Part shown: positions 10,597 to 22,215 of the stretch, in pieces
Layout of the letters: each line of letters begins with the position of its first letter
How positions within the stretch are numbered: position 1 is the first letter of the stretch
DNA from: Liolophura sinensis
Taxonomy: Eukaryota; Mollusca; Polyplacophora; Chitonida; Chitonidae
Direction of reading: 5' to 3'
Assembly: GCF_032854445.1 (NCBI RefSeq)
Contig: NC_088306.1
Location: 20,309,764 to 20,373,763 of the forward strand
Length of the DNA: 64,000 nt
Program-made: the position numbers and the translations under genes
The notes under the pieces: generated by a model
Seen by the model: the letters and a program-made list of their open reading frames with translations, nothing else
Told to the model about the DNA's origin: nothing
The model's database searches: none

Positions 10597-10748
10597 CCGG
10601 CTGTACATGGGAAGGTCTGCTGGCAACCTGCGGATGGTTGTGGGTTTCCCGCGGGCTCTGCCTGGTTTCCTCCCATCATAATGCTAGCCGCCATTGTATA
10701 AGTGAAATATTCTTGGGCAAGACGTAAAACACCAACCAGATAAATAAA
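10597..10748 (+). mobile_element. 5'-truncated Meta-type SINE with target-site duplication
   Basis: It starts at CCGGCTGTACATGGG, in the middle of the SINE, and runs to the tail. Exact 13-bp duplications TACAACCATACAT lie at 10584-10596 and 10749-10761. Confidence 0.92.
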
Positions 10749-10829
10749 TACAACCATACATGTACCTCCATATTGAGAATCTAGCAAAATGTGTAGCCTC
10801 ATCAATAACTGTTTCAGATTCATGTATGA

Positions 10830-11013
10830 TATGGCAACTTTCAACATGATTTAGACACCACTTTCTGCTTGATTTTGGAGGCAAAAATACATGGGTTGGG
10901 CTGGCCAAGTTCAGGGCTTAACAGAAAGCATAAGTTTATCATTCCATACAGAATACTGCCCTCATAATTTAAATATGCTGAAGTAAACATGTTTCAAACA
11001 TGCTAAATTACAG
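10830..11013 (+). mobile_element. Degenerate MITE, CCTCAACCTTTTCGCAT family
   Basis: Recognisable internal words (GATTTTGGAGGCAAAA, TTCAGGGCTTAACAGAAAG, ATACAGAAT, CCCTCA) and a right end CTAAATTACAG followed by TA. The left end is too diverged to place. Confidence 0.6.
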
Positions 11014-11697
11014 TACGTCGTGAGCAAAATTAATGTTATTTGCGGTACGGTACGTGTACCATGCGTACAGCCAGATACAGTGAGCCTTTTATTAAGTTAT
11101 TTTCCAAATGATGGATGTGCATTGTTTCATGAAGGGTATTTATTGGCTGGATATCTCCTCCAAGCTGGACGTAGATATAAGCAGACTGCACGCGCATGCA
11201 TGGCATGTAGTGAGCCCTGTTGGAGAGCCCTATTGAGATGTGATGTTTTTACCGATAAGCAGTTGATTACTGTACATCATTGAACATCGGTGTCTTTCAT
11301 TCATTGTGAATTCGATGCCAACACATTTTCCATTACATACATCATAATGGGTAGTTTTGATAAAGGATTTACTGTAAATCAATATTTTTTTTGTAACAAG
11401 CACAGCGTAAATTTCTGTCTGCTAGACAACTCCTGTTTCAGGAAAACTAGGGCGTTGTTATCCGTCAACTTCTTTGTGGCCGTCCTGACATCGATTTGGC
11501 GATGTTAGAGAGAAGATTAGTGGTTCTGGCTCCAATTTTACGCTGTTTTTGTTTTTTCACCTCTGTGAGCGAAGATCACGATAAAGTATATTTTTGTAAG
11601 CATTTTTGGCTGGCTGGCAAACTGAATGCTGACAGTGTAGTACTGGCATTTGCTACCAGGTATGCTTTCCATGGGGCTCGTTTCATGAAGTTTTGTG

Positions 11698-11951
11698 AGG
11701 GGGCCGAGATGGTTAGCATGCAAGGGGGCACAATTATCCAGGAGTCTCCCATCAATGCTGTCGTTGTGAGTTCAAGTCCAACTCCTGCTGGCTTTCTTTC
11801 CGGCTGTGGGTGGGAAGGTCTGCTAGCAACCTGTGGATGGTCGTGGGTTTCCTTGGGCTCTTCTCGGTTTCCTCCCAGCATAATGCCAATTCTTGAGTAC
11901 GAAGTAAAACAACAACCATTTAAATAAGTAAATAAATAAATACATGGAGTA
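11698..11951 (+). mobile_element. Meta-type SINE, with internal 3' deletion
   Basis: The head GGGGCCGAGATGGTTAGCATG, B-box-like GAGTTCAAGTCC and middle block are present, but the segment between CATAATGCC and ATTCTTGAGTACG is deleted. A probable 10-bp duplication AAGTTTTGTG lies at 11688-11697 and 11952-11961. Confidence 0.85.
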
Positions 11952-12530
11952 AAGTTTTGTGTGTTTTACATTTACATGTAGAGCTATTTTTTTCTTCATC
12001 ATTGGGGCACAGTCCATGTGGAGTTTCCTGGTGTTATCAAGTTTTAAAGGTGATAAGTACTGAGGTAATGATCATTTAGGCTAAAGTAAGTAAGTAAATA
12101 AATAATCTGGTCAGCGGACTGTTTAGTGTGTACCCAGCCACATCCAGTGCTCAGGTGATAAAAAAAAAAACATAACTGACTTGCAACATTTTATAATAAT
12201 ATTGTTCGAGCTTTAGTATTTTCAAAAGTTGTATTTTCATCTGTTCAGAATAAGGAGTACTTGTAGGGGAAAGTGATATTTTATACCAGGAATGAGTTGA
12301 CTTGGGATCATAAGGGTGTGCTTGCAACTCGCCACAGTTGACCTACGTGGATTACTGATGTCCAGAAGGTCAACAAATGACGAGCACCTGGCTAATGGCT
12401 GACGGTATTCAGTTTTGGTTTGCAGATGTTGACTAAGTGTAAGTCTTCAACATTTTCAACCACCAAAAGACTTTTATCAGTGGAAGTGTTAGGCCATATT
12501 CAGCTGATTTCATGTTTCTTATTCCCAGAA

Positions 12531-12678
12531 GTGGGAAGGTCTTCCAGCAACCTGCCGATGGTCGTGGGTTTCCCCGCTGTCTCTGCCCCGTTTCCTCCCA
12601 ACATAATCCTGGCCGCCATGGTATAACTGAAATATTCTTGAGTAGGGCGTAAAACACCAATCAAATAAAAAAAATAAG
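12531..12678 (+). mobile_element. 5'-truncated Meta-type SINE
   Basis: Runs from GTGGGAAGGTCTTCCAGCAA through GTTTCCTCCCAACATAATC to an A-rich tail. No convincing target-site duplication. Confidence 0.85.
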
Positions 12679-13260
12679 TCAAATTTTTTCCCAGCACTTG
12701 AGCAAACCTGTGTGGCATTGTGACAAGCACAACACAAGAACATTTGCAAGTATCATATGTTGTCTCATATGTTGTATCGGAAAAAATTTTTAAAGTAAAA
12801 GAAATCTAAAATATGAAGTAAGATTCATCATTCAGATAACTGAAAACTATGCATACAAATACTTTCATTTATTTCATCAGACTTTTTTTAAGAGTGTTGA
12901 AAGGCATTCAACAGGATTAGAGTTGAAAAAACTTCATGTGATGTCAGAGTTCCTAAACTTTGATAGTATGGCCCATAAAGCCCAGCTTAGAATTCAGACG
13001 TTCAAACGCCTTCAGCTGTTCTAAAAAAATAAATGAAGGGATATTTATGTATAGTATTAAGTGGTCTTTTTACTGATGCCTACCTAGATTTTTAGACGTC
13101 TTTTTCCTTTAAATAAATTCTAATTCTGCAAGTACATTTACATGTACTAGAGATGGCACGTAGAACCATTAGTGAAAATGAAAGGAAAGTGAAATACTGA
13201 TATAATGATACTGACAGAACATTAACACAAAAAGCAGTTATAAGTGTTCTTGTTTTCCCA

Positions 13261-14108
13261 GTTTTGTGGATTTTCTATGTAGTTGCACAGGAGATTAGGG
13301 GGAAAAGCTATGCAGTAGAAAAAACACACCCCTGAACCTACATGTATGTGTAAGATTGCTGAAAGACAGGAAACAGACAATCGTCTGAATATGGCCTTAT
13401 CATGAGTGCGTCACTGACAAGCATTCCCCTAGTCCTGTGCACAGGTTAATTGCCCAAGTGGGAAACACACCAGTTTTGTGGATTTTCTATGTAGTTGCAC
13501 AGGAGATTAGGGGGAAAAGCTATGCAGTAGAAAAAACACACCCCTGAACCTACATGTATGTGTAAGATTGCTGAAAGACAGGAAACAGACAATCGTCTGA
13601 ATATGGCCTTATCATGAGTGCGTCACTGACAAGCATTCCCCTAGTCCTGTGCACAGGTTAATTGCCCAAGTGGGAAACACACCAGTTTCGCGGATTTTCT
13701 ATGTAGATGCACCTGAGATTAGGGGGAAAAGCTATGCAGTAGAAAAAACACACCTCTGAACCTACATGTATGTGTAAGATTGCTGAAAGACAGGAAACAG
13801 ACAATCGTCTGAATATGGCCTTATCATGAGTGCGTCACTGACAAGCATTCCCCTAGTCCTGTGCACAGGTTAATTGCCCAAGTGGGAAACACACCAGTTT
13901 CGCGGATTTTCTATGTAGATGCACCTGAGATTAGGGGAAAAAGCTATGCAGTAGAAAAAACACACCTCTGAACCTACATGTATGTGTAAGATTGCTGAAA
14001 GACAGGAAACAGAAAATCGTCTGAATATGGCCTTATCATGAGTATGTCACTGACAAGCATTCCCCTAGTCCTGTGCACAGGTTAATTGCCCAAGTAGGAA
14101 ACACACCT
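13261..14108 (+). repeat. Four tandem copies of a 212-bp unit
   Basis: The start words GTTTTGTGGATTTT or GTTTCGCGGATTTT recur at 13261, 13473, 13685 and 13897, giving exactly 212 bp each time. Copies differ at few positions: units 1 and 2 share GTAGTTGCACAGG while units 3 and 4 share GTAGATGCACCTG, so the array probably grew by doubling. Noncoding. Confidence 0.95.
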
Positions 14109-14571
14109 GAGACCGTAAGTTTGACCTTTACGATTGGCTATAGATTATTGCAGGACATATTAAGTACCCTATCCTACATCTAGCTGCTCAATTGGAAATA
14201 ACTCCAACCTGCCCTGTGGCTTTTATGGCAGGGCCCAGTGGAAAATTCCTGAACCAGAAAGTGCTTTTTTTTTATTGCCATTTGCAATCTTCTCCATCAT
14301 GTTTTGAGGACAGAAGGAATATGCTATTTTGATGATTGATCAGTGCGTTGCAGTTGTATAGTAGTAGTGCATATGAAACCCTTTAGGTTAAATAATGGCT
14401 GCAAAATGTCTGGAGAAATGATCATGAAGATGAAAAAATTCGGTTTTCAAATCTTTGGTTTTTTGAATCATATTTATTATTTACACAGTGTTTTAAGAAG
14501 AAGAAGAAAAACATAATATTTGGTGAATCTGAATCCCAAAATGCTTTCAAAGATGACTTCTATCAACAGTA

Positions 14572-14783
14572 CATATTCTTCAACCGTTTTGCATGTTTGC
14601 AATGTTTTTATTCAGACTCTAACTGCATTATTCTGTGCGGACTGACAAAATTTTGTTTTCTTGTGAAGCCCTGAGATTGGACAACCCAACCAGTGTAGTT
14701 TTGTCTCCAAAATCAAATTATACATGTGCATAAGTGGCACTGAAAGTTGCTTTTCTATATGCGAAAAGGTTGAGGAATTATGG
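14572..14783 (-). mobile_element. TA-flanked MITE, CCTCAACCTTTTCGCAT family, reverse
   Basis: Reverse-oriented full-length copy beginning after CAGTA with ATTCTTCAACCG and ending GCGAAAAGGTTGAGGAATTA, TA on both sides (14570-14571, 14784-14785). Confidence 0.82.
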
Positions 14784-14785
14784 TA

Positions 14786-16554
14786 TAGTCCGAAAGCCTG
14801 TTAAACCAGGTTACAGTGTACCTTTGCCTTAAAACAGACTGGCCACACTGCAACTTCCCAGCTTATAAGCATTGGCCCCTAGCTGGGACGTACACTCAGT
14901 CAATTATATTCTCATATTGACTTGTTATGTGCACTGGGTAGCTAAGTCTTCGGAAACTCCTTCATCTGCCTCCACCAAATTTTCTTATGATCTGCCCAAA
15001 TTGGTCTGTACATTGCCTTCCTTTGTGTCGAGTGCGTCCCCGAAAAATTTGGCTCCTGGCCTTTCGGGATGGAAATTGAGCTGTTGCGAGCGCGTTTGAT
15101 GACTTTGTTTTTTGGGTGTGGATATGAGGTGTTCGACGCTCATATTAGTGGAAAGAAATTTACACTCCCTGTCAGGTAACAAGTTCAAGTTATGAACATT
15201 CCAGAAAGGGAGGTAGAACGTCACTCCAGACAAAATGACCTAGAACCCGAACTTATTAACTAGGTCATGCTGGTAACTAGGTCATGCTGGTAACTAGGTC
15301 ATACTGGTAACAAGGATACGTAGTGATGTCTTCTCTTATCTAACTGTATGATGGCAGCCTTGCTACAAATGTCTGCCTTGTAAGTGTGGGACGGAGCTCA
15401 ATTCCAAGTCGGATCCTGCCAAAAACTTTTCAATAAATGCCAGTCTTGAAACTTTCTTGCTTATGGCTCTCAGTATAACGAGAATATAACGTTAATAATT
15501 AGGCCATTTAAAATACTTGGAATACTTGGCAAACTATCATATTTTTGTTCAATTTCTTTGTTACTTTTAATGCGACTTGATTTATAGTTTGGGCGCTGAA
15601 GAGTTTAAGAGCTCAAACGTTTTCCAGAAGTGATACGGCTCTAAATATGGCCAGGATGATATGTCTAGATGGCACATCAGATCATGTGCCCTGTTGAGGC
15701 AGCACCAAAAAAATCATCAGAACGAAAGACTGCTTCGTGTACAAAGAGATAGTGAGTTGACGCATACAGTGTTGTGTTTCAAAGGAACGCTCGGCCCAAG
15801 GTAATTTCATCAAACCAGTCATCTCATTTGGTTATCTTGATAGCTCTCAACGATATGACCTCTTGATATGAGCATGTCTAGGAGGAGGATATTAAAATTG
15901 TGTCGCCTCAGTCTGACACATGCCATGTTAGTATGTGTACAGTATTGATGAAGATTATTAGATAACCAAATCCTATATTGATCGTGACAGAAATTTGTCC
16001 CAAAGCTGAAATGGTGAGTTTGACAGTTTTGAACAAAAGCGATGAAGCAAGACAGGTTTGAGGTTGAAGATTGCATTGTGCTGACAAAATTAAGTAAGCA
16101 CATATCTCCAATCTAGGATCTTTTAAGACAGATATGCATAAAACCCTTTTTGCCTTGTAAGTTTAATCAAATGCTGAATTGAATCATACAATCGTCTTGA
16201 GGGGTAGGTACATGACATATGTCAGATCGCATGAATTGGCTTACATTATTATCAAGTGTTCTAGGAACTTGAAGGAAAAGTTTTGGATTATATGTATAGG
16301 TACAGTGTGATTATATTGCCACAGTACAGAAATCATGTGAATTCATGCTGTCTATCTACATTTATCTGTTGTCAGAATTCAAGTTTTGTGTTGTAAGTGC
16401 ATGTGCTGCACATGAGAAGAATTATAAAGTTCTGGGAATATATATCGCACAAAAGTTTTTGTCAGATTTAAACTTTAGATTTTGACCGTTGTAAATTGTT
16501 ATTCCCTGAGTTTTTGCTGTTTGTTAATGTTTTTAGGTGTCTTCATGACAATAA
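14786..16554. other. Unique AT-rich sequence with one small tandem repeat
   Basis: Apart from the 17-bp tandem at 15258-15311, I see no gene, RNA or mobile element here. Short reading frames have no recognisable domain. Confidence 0.5.
15258..15311 (+). repeat. 17-bp tandem repeat, 3 copies
   Basis: AACTAGGTCATGCTGGT occurs three times in a row, the last with one substitution. Confidence 0.9.
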
Positions 16555-16770
16555 ATGGTTAGCGATGCTCTTGTGACCATTTGCAGAGCAACTTGTCTTT
16601 CAAAGTATGGTGTGCACATCTGTATGAAACCCGCAGAAAAGTTTGTCAGGAACTTGCCAACAGCCAGTGGTTTATGCCAGGCACTCTGGTTTCCCTCCCC
16701 CCATAGGCCTTACTGCCATTATAGAAGTGAGAAATTCTTGAAACTGGTGTTAAACAGGCATCAAATAAAT
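16555..16770 (+). mobile_element. Diverged Meta-type SINE
   Basis: GGTTAGCGATG near the left, a weak middle (GGAACTTGCCAACAGCC, GGTTTCCCTCCCCC), and a clear 3' part (TATAGAAGTGAGAAATTC, GTGTTAAACAGGCATCAAAT). An old copy; its left part is poorly conserved. Confidence 0.6.
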
Positions 16771-17137
16771 TGAAACATAAAACTATTGCACAAAAGTTTC
16801 CAAAAAAACTAGAAGGAAAAAGAGTTTGTATGTTGCTCTACATAGGTGTTCCTGGTAGTATCTGCAGTACTGGGTGGTTTGTCTGTCTTGGACTACAGGA
16901 AGAGAGCATAGAGACGTTATTTGTCTCTAGCTCATTTCTCATTCTGACAGTGTTATCTGTCAAGCATGGAGTTGCTTGATGATCTATTTCGCTGCAGTGT
17001 GAAGTTTTTATCCTGTAGATTTTTCATCAGTACAGTTTGCCTGGCAAAGTTTAAGATGGAGGAGATACTCTACATCCATCAACATTGTGAGAATCAAGGC
17101 GCTGTTAAATTACTATGTTTGTATATGTACAATTCAG

Positions 17138-17181
17138 GTTTATTTATTTGATTGATGTTTTACACCGTACTCAAGAATATT
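17138..17181 (-). mobile_element. Very short 5'-truncated SINE with target-site duplication
   Basis: Only 44 bp of the 3' end in reverse (TTTATTTATTTGATTGATG ... CCGTACTCAAGAATAT). Flanks TGTACAATTCAG (17126-17137) and TGTACAACTCAG (17182-17193) match at 11 of 12 bases. Confidence 0.82.
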
Positions 17182-17307
17182 TGTACAACTCAGATAAAAT
17201 AGGGCTGTGTACAATATGCATGTATTTTGTTTAAATTTTTAGTATTGTTTTGTCGATTGCCCTATGTGATGTTCGAATTAATTAAAAAGATGAGAAAAGT
17301 CGCATTA

Positions 17308-17512
17308 TGGTAATTCCTCAGCATTTTTGCAACTTTCAGTGCAATTTATAAACAATTTAAATATGAGTTTGGAGACAAATCTGCATTGGTTAGATTAGCC
17401 AATTTGAAGGCTTTAAAAAAAGTATAATTTTATCAGTCTACAAAGAATGATGTTCTCAGATTTTGCTTGAATAAAAACCTTTCAAACATGTGAAAAGGTT
17501 GAAGAATTACAG
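17308..17512 (+). mobile_element. TA-flanked MITE, CCTCAACCTTTTCGCAT family
   Basis: Starts TGGTAATTCCTCAGC after TA (17306-17307) and ends GAAAAGGTTGAAGAATTACAG before TA (17513-17514). Diverged internally. Confidence 0.8.
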
Positions 17513-17572
17513 TATACCTTTTTCCAGTACCAACAATACCAGTGTTGTTAATTTGTGTAAAACTTAGCATCA

Positions 17573-17717
17573 GTTAGACTGACAAAATTATACTTTTTGT
17601 GAAGCTCTGAGATTGGCCAATCCAACCAATGTAGTTTTTGTCTACGAAATATAATCATAAATGTGAATAAAATGCACTTTGAGTTGCTCTTTCATGTGCG
17701 AAAAGGCTGAGGAATAC
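17573..17717 (-). mobile_element. Truncated MITE of the same family, reverse
   Basis: Carries the reverse of the family body (GACAAAATTATAC, TTGGCCAATCC, GAGTTGCTCTTTC, GCGAAAAGGCTGAGGAAT) but lacks the other end. It faces the copy at 17308 only 60 bp away. Confidence 0.75.
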
Positions 17718-18880
17718 TAGTCATTTGTTGTTCATTTCTGTTTTTACTCAGGTATTAATGAAGCAGAAATGAATGGCCAAAAACAACAAGATCAGAATTG
17801 AATAGGACTGTTACAAGTTTCTCTGTGAAGTTTTATGTTAGTGTCAATACACCGACTCCATTAAACTCTCTGGCTTGCACTGGCAGTGTGGAGAAGACTG
17901 TCGCTAGGGACCATTGCCAAAACGGCAAAAAAGAAAGAGGTTAAAAAATGTGTGACCTTGTGATAAAGATGCCAGAACATGCCATGTTTCACAGTGTAGT
18001 ATTGAAGGCTCTGCACCAAATGGCCATTTTCACATTATTCATTGGTACATGTAAATTTGTTTTATAGGTTTTAAAATGTCTTGGAAAACTTCTTTGGTAC
18101 TTTGCTTCCTTGGCTTGGTGCTCCACAAAAGGGGGATATGCCAAGTGCATGTGCTGGTTGACCTGATGTCTGTTTTGTCAGAATTGCATAAATTTCTGCA
18201 TTGTGTTTCAGCATGTCATTTAAGTGAGGCGGCATATGTGAATATATATAGATGCATTTGTGCCTGCTGATGTCACCATAATAATGTTGAAAATGATGCT
18301 TGAGCCTAAGCGGACAAGAAAACAAACCATCCATTTGTTGAGAAAATCTGAATTGACGCATGTGAAACAGCACAGTTCTTTACAGGAATTGTGAACTTTG
18401 TTATATAAAATGCATTACCTGACCTCAGAAGTCAACATTTATCCTACATGTATATGTACAAATACATGTTTATTGGGAGAAGTTGGAGCAATTCTGCACT
18501 TCATGTGAAAAATTAATTTTGTTAAGATTGTTGTTTTATGGGCAGAATAAATCATTTTTCATTGTCAAAGTCGGGTAGAAAAAGAAAGAATGAAACTTCT
18601 CCAGCAATTTTTGCTAGTGAAGACATATTTACATAATCGTAAAGCCTTTAAAAATAGGAAACTTGTAAAAATGTCAAGCTGGCACAAAATAGAAATGGGC
18701 AAATTATATTTATTCCATTTTTGGATTTTTTAGTGTCGGCTTGCGTGTAAAATGCTAAATAAAATTGGTGTCAATTTAGGAATAAAATATGATCCCTTAT
18801 GCGAATCTGATATATGCCATGTTGTCCAGTATTAACTCTTCAGCTATATCGCATCTCTTGTTTTTTTTGTTTTCTCACAG

Positions 18881-19012
18881 ACGCCCACCGGGCGCTCGAG
18901 CTGTTAGAAGACTACCACACCCGACTGACAAGCGCTCAGGACAAACCCCTCAAAATCGCCATTGAGCGCGTCATCAGGATCTTCAAGAGCAGACTTTTCC
19001 AGGCTCTGCTAG
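18881..19012 (+). CDS. dlg1: Discs-large (Dlg/SAP97) exon: N-terminal part of L27 domain
   Basis: This internal exon encodes about 44 residues beginning (D)AHRALELLEDYHTRL and ending RIFKSRLFQALL, the first two helices of a Dlg-type L27 domain. L27 domains form heteromeric helical bundles with other L27 scaffolds (CASK, Lin-7, MPP proteins) and help place Dlg at junctions and synapses. The exon is GC-richer than its AT-rich surroundings. It follows a T-rich tract ending in TTTCTCACAG and is followed by the donor GTTAGT. Its first codon is split (phase 1): the missing base is in an upstream exon outside or unrecognised in this window. Its last base G joins AT of the next exon to make Asp. Vertebrate DLG1 has the same pattern (RALxLLEEY ... 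FQALxDIQEFYE). Invertebrates usually have one Dlg equivalent to vertebrate DLG1-4, so the symbol is by family. Confidence 0.95.
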
Positions 19013-19082
19013 GTTAGTAACTCAACTTGATTTAGTTTTACTAATATTTGGGAAAATACAAGAAAACTCTCACAATCAGTTA

Positions 19083-19280
19083 CCCTAATTCCTCAACCAC
19101 TTTTGCATATGAAAAAGCAACTTTTTAATTTGATTTTGGAAACAAAACTACTTTAGTCATGTTGGTCTCTTACAGGACGTTACAAAGAGTATGATTGTAG
19201 TAGTTTGAACAGAAAAATGCCTTCAGAATATGCTTGAATAAACACTTAGCAAACATGCGAAAAGGTTGAAGAATTACAGT
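19083..19280 (+). mobile_element. TA-flanked MITE inside a dlg intron
   Basis: CCCTAATTCCTCAACC at the left after TA, GCGAAAAGGTTGAAGAATTACAG at the right before TA. It sits 70 bp downstream of the first dlg exon. Confidence 0.85.
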
Positions 19281-19878
19281 ACTCTGGAAAAGAAAGTTCA
19301 TTGCCTGTGGCCCCCTGGCCAATGAGATCCAGCAATCCTGTTGATCACTGGTGTGGTTTTGCTCACAAGTTTAATACTGTGCTGTCTGTTACCTGACACA
19401 AAGCAGGTCAAGGTCAAGGGGAACAAGGTGAATAGGGATACCTGTTGTAGTCCATGCAATATTACCTCCAGTTATTGAAGAGCTCTGGCAGGCCTTCGTC
19501 ATTGTTTTTGAGCAGGTGTGTGATTATCATATCCCATAAAAAAAAAACAACAAAACACTAGAAGTGTGATTAGCACACCTAGTTTCATTCTTCCCAGACT
19601 TTTTCTCTTGTGTCTCACTAGCACACCTAGACTTTGCTTGAGGAGTGTGATAGCACACCTCCAGATTCAGAGTCCAACTGCTTTGGGTCCTACTGCATGG
19701 TCAAGATGGTCTGTTTCACCCAAACATGTGCACACCTGTTTATTTGTATGTGAACTGTGCTTATTGAACAGTTTATACCTGTTTGCAAAAAATAGTAAAA
19801 AAACACACAGGAGTATGGTCAAAGGAAGCCTTAAAAATTCAGATTGTTTTGAAGTAACAGGAAAGTGAAGTACCCTGA

Positions 19879-20100
19879 AATGACCGTAAAGTTTCGCCCG
19901 CAAAAGTGCATTTCTAGAGGCAAATAAATGTCATAAAATACTATTTTCAGTGCTGAAACTAGCAATTTTCTGGCAGAATATCAATCCGTGTTCCGAGCAA
20001 ACCTCAAAGCACCTTTCTAAAATCAATAAAATTCTCAGAATCAGGATAAATGGGCAAGTTAGGCACGGACGAAATTTATGGTCATGGGGTATAACTAGAT
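19879..20100 (+). repeat. Dispersed repeat fragment (TCGCCC family)
   Basis: TGACCGTAAAGTTTCGCCC and AAAGTGCATTTCTAGAGG match the 10463 copy. The later part (ATCAATAAAATTCTCAGAAT ... CACGGACGAAATT) is the reverse of words at 33583-33640, linking these loci to one family. Confidence 0.55.
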
Positions 20101-20200
20101 TCGGTTCAGTCCCACTCTTAGACAGACAGGAATGTTCAAGATTCAATCCCCGGCTTACATTAATCATGGTGGTTTTTAAGACTGGAAATAAAAATTATTT

Positions 20201-20449
20201 TGGGGGCCTCCATGGCCAAGGTGGTTAGCACGCAATGACTTAGAAGCCTCCCACCAGTGAGTTCAAGTCCAGCTCATGATGGCTGCCTCGCCGGCCATAA
20301 ATGGGATAGCCTGGCAAAAACCTGCAGATGGTCGTGGGCTTCCCTCAGGCTTTGCCAGGTTTCCTCCCACCATAATGCTGGCTGCCATCGTATAAGCGAA
20401 ATATTCATGAGTACGGCGTAAAGCGTCGATCAAATTCAATAAATAAATT
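20201..20449 (+). mobile_element. Full-length Meta-type SINE with target-site duplication
   Basis: Starts TGGGGGCCTCCATGGCCAAG, A-box-like GGTTAGCACG, B-box-like GAGTTCAAGTCC, then the shared middle and 3' domain ending in an AATAAAT tail. Exact 9-bp duplications AAAATTATT lie at 20191-20199 and 20450-20458. Confidence 0.92.
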
Positions 20450-20858
20450 AAAATTATTGGGATTTAGACCTTTGAAGAATGACACTGTTCTCCGACTAAA
20501 ACTACGGCTTGAATTACATTACATGTATGATGGTTTCTTACATCAAAGATTCCTTGCATCTTGTTAGCTTCTTGCATCAAAGATTTCAATTGATGGATAC
20601 CCTTTAGTTAACATACACATCTCCATGTTCAAACCCAGATATCAGATTTTCCAAGGATTCATTATTTATGCAGATACTGCCTACATAACAGCATCACAGT
20701 GTTGAATATTTTAAGGAAGGGCAGACATTCTACCAGTAAAACAGCTCTAAACCCCCCCTGAGGTTTATATTTCATTTTGTAAGCTTTTCTATAAAAGCTT
20801 GGACTTGTTGACACACCGATGTTAACGCTTGTTGATGTGATTGCATGTTGTTTTGCAG

Positions 20859-20992
20859 ATATCCAGGAGTTTTATGAAATCACACTGCTGGACGACAGTA
20901 AAACCACGCACCAGAAAACACTGGAGACTTTACAGATAGCCAGCAAGTGGGAGCATGAACCACCTGTCACCAACAACGTGCCCAAATATGAT
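20859..20992 (+). CDS. dlg1: Discs-large exon: end of L27 domain and start of MAGUK N-terminal linker
   Basis: The exon begins with AT, which joins the G of the previous exon to give Asp, then reads IQEFYEITLLDDSK, the near-invariant end of the Dlg L27 domain. About 30 less conserved residues follow, including ASKWEHEPP, then VPKYD. The acceptor is TTGTTTTGCAG and the donor is GAT|GTGAGT in phase 0. The intron before it is 1846 bp and carries one MITE and one full-length SINE. The Trp-Glu (KWE) pair about 20 residues after the L27 end matches the position of TWE or KWE in vertebrate DLG1/DLG2, which supports a MAGUK N-terminal linker. The next exon joins in phase 0 with no stop. Confidence 0.95.
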
Positions 20993-21796
20993 GTGAGTGT
21001 GATTAATATTGTGTAGCATTTGTGAATCTATCAATGCCATGTGATTTCCTACGCTGATTAGTCTTGTAAGTATGCGTTAAACTTTTGTGTGTTTTTGTGC
21101 CTTACAGAAGAGTGTGTTTTAAAGGAAGATGAAGAAAGGTATGCTAAAACAGTGAAAAAAAATTCATTCCTGACACATAATTTATATTTCTCAGTACTGT
21201 AACCCGTCTGTTTCGTGCATATTTTCCATCAATGGTCGGAGATCTTGGGGGAAATGACGTTATTGAGCAACACGGGCACCAGCTTAACACCCCTACTTCA
21301 GGTTCTCGCCCCAACAAAGTTGATTTGACAGCTATCACTGTTGATACTTAATTCCTTTAAGCAGGATATTTAATTTCTGGATTTTGTGGATACCTTATGA
21401 AAACTGTAGCTTAAAGTCATTTGTATACATGTACATGTACACCTTGAAAAGAAAGTCCAAAAACTTTTGTAGTTTTATGTGTCAGGCCCTTGTCATATAC
21501 TCCATATTAAGATATAAAAACCAAGTGCTTGATATATCCTTTAAGACAGGTGTAGTAGAGCAGGTACAAGATTGGAAAAGCTACATGTAATTTTTGTGTA
21601 TGTGTATTTTTGTCAACAAAGGGCACTTTTTATTCAGTATTAACTAGGAAGTTCAGTATCCAGGTATCAGACTCAGGGTTGACCAAAAAAAAATCGGCCC
21701 TGCTATTTGTGGAAATCTTATAGCAGGACTCTGGACTTATATTAAACAGTTCCCATCTGGCTTGTTAGCTGAGTTACATGTATTAAAGCTATGGGG

Positions 21797-21933
21797 TCTG
21801 GCAGCAACCTGCAGATGGTCCTGAGTTTGCCCCGGGCTCTGCCCGGTTTCCTCTCACCATAATGCTGTCCGCCATCGTATAAGTGAAATATTCTTGAGTA
21901 CGGCGTAAAACACCAATCAGATAAGTACATAAA
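21797..21933 (+). mobile_element. 5'-truncated Meta-type SINE with target-site duplication
   Basis: Starts at TCTGGCAGCAACCTGC and ends in an A-rich tail. Exact 13-bp duplications TAAAGCTATGGGG lie at 21784-21796 and 21934-21946. Confidence 0.93.
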
Positions 21934-21981
21934 TAAAGCTATGGGGCTACACATACATACATTTATTTATTTATTGCTAGT

Positions 21982-22135
21982 GCAACACAATGACCCAGGG
22001 GCCTCTCATGGGAGCTGTGAGTCCATCTTAGGTTTTCTTCCTCTCTGAGCTCTGCCTGGTTTCCTTCCACCATAGTATAAGTGAAATGTTCTTGAGTAAG
22101 GCATAAAACACTAATCATTTAAATAAATATATACA
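21982..22135 (+). mobile_element. Meta-type SINE with internal deletion
   Basis: CAATGACCCAGGGGCCTCTC is followed by TGTGAGTCCATC, then GTTTCCTTCCACCATAGTATAA, AAGTGAAATGTTC and a TAAATAAAT tail. Much of the middle block is missing. Confidence 0.78.
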
Positions 22136-22182
22136 CAATCATGATGTGCAAACATGTATTAAGTGGAGAGAAAAATTGAGTA

Positions 22183-22215
22183 AATGACCTAAAGTCTCGC
22201 CCTAGGACTTAGAAA
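22183..22215 (+). repeat. Short fragment of the TCTCGCCC dispersed repeat
   Basis: AATGACCTAAAGTCTCGCCC matches the starts of the 10463 and 19879 copies and then diverges. Confidence 0.4.

Larger units (their letters stand above)
1..18880 (+). other. Upstream intron or 5' region of dlg, repeat-rich
   Basis: No coding exon could be supported here. An upstream exon must exist because the exon at 18881 starts in phase 1, but no short MPVRK-like start followed by a donor was recognised. The space is largely occupied by SINEs, TA-flanked MITEs, tandem repeats and inverted-repeat elements listed separately. Stretches without listed features (for example 3251-4645, 5202-6156, 7321-8066 and 14786-16554) show only AT-rich sequence with short chance reading frames. 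Confidence 0.7.
19013..20858 (+). other. dlg intron between L27 exons (1846 bp)
   Basis: Bounded by GTTAGT and GCAG, splitting an Asp codon in phase 1. It contains a MITE at 19083-19280, three AGCACACCT words between 19571 and 19665, a dispersed-repeat fragment at 19879-20100 and a full-length SINE with target-site duplication at 20201-20449. The rest is featureless AT-rich DNA. Confidence 0.9.

Noticed and set aside
11496-11927. 143-codon + strand frame
   Set aside because: Its second half is the SINE at 11698-11951; the first half has no similarity I can recognise.
13261-14108. CRISPR-like array
   Set aside because: Units are contiguous 212-bp copies without variable spacers, in a eukaryotic intron.
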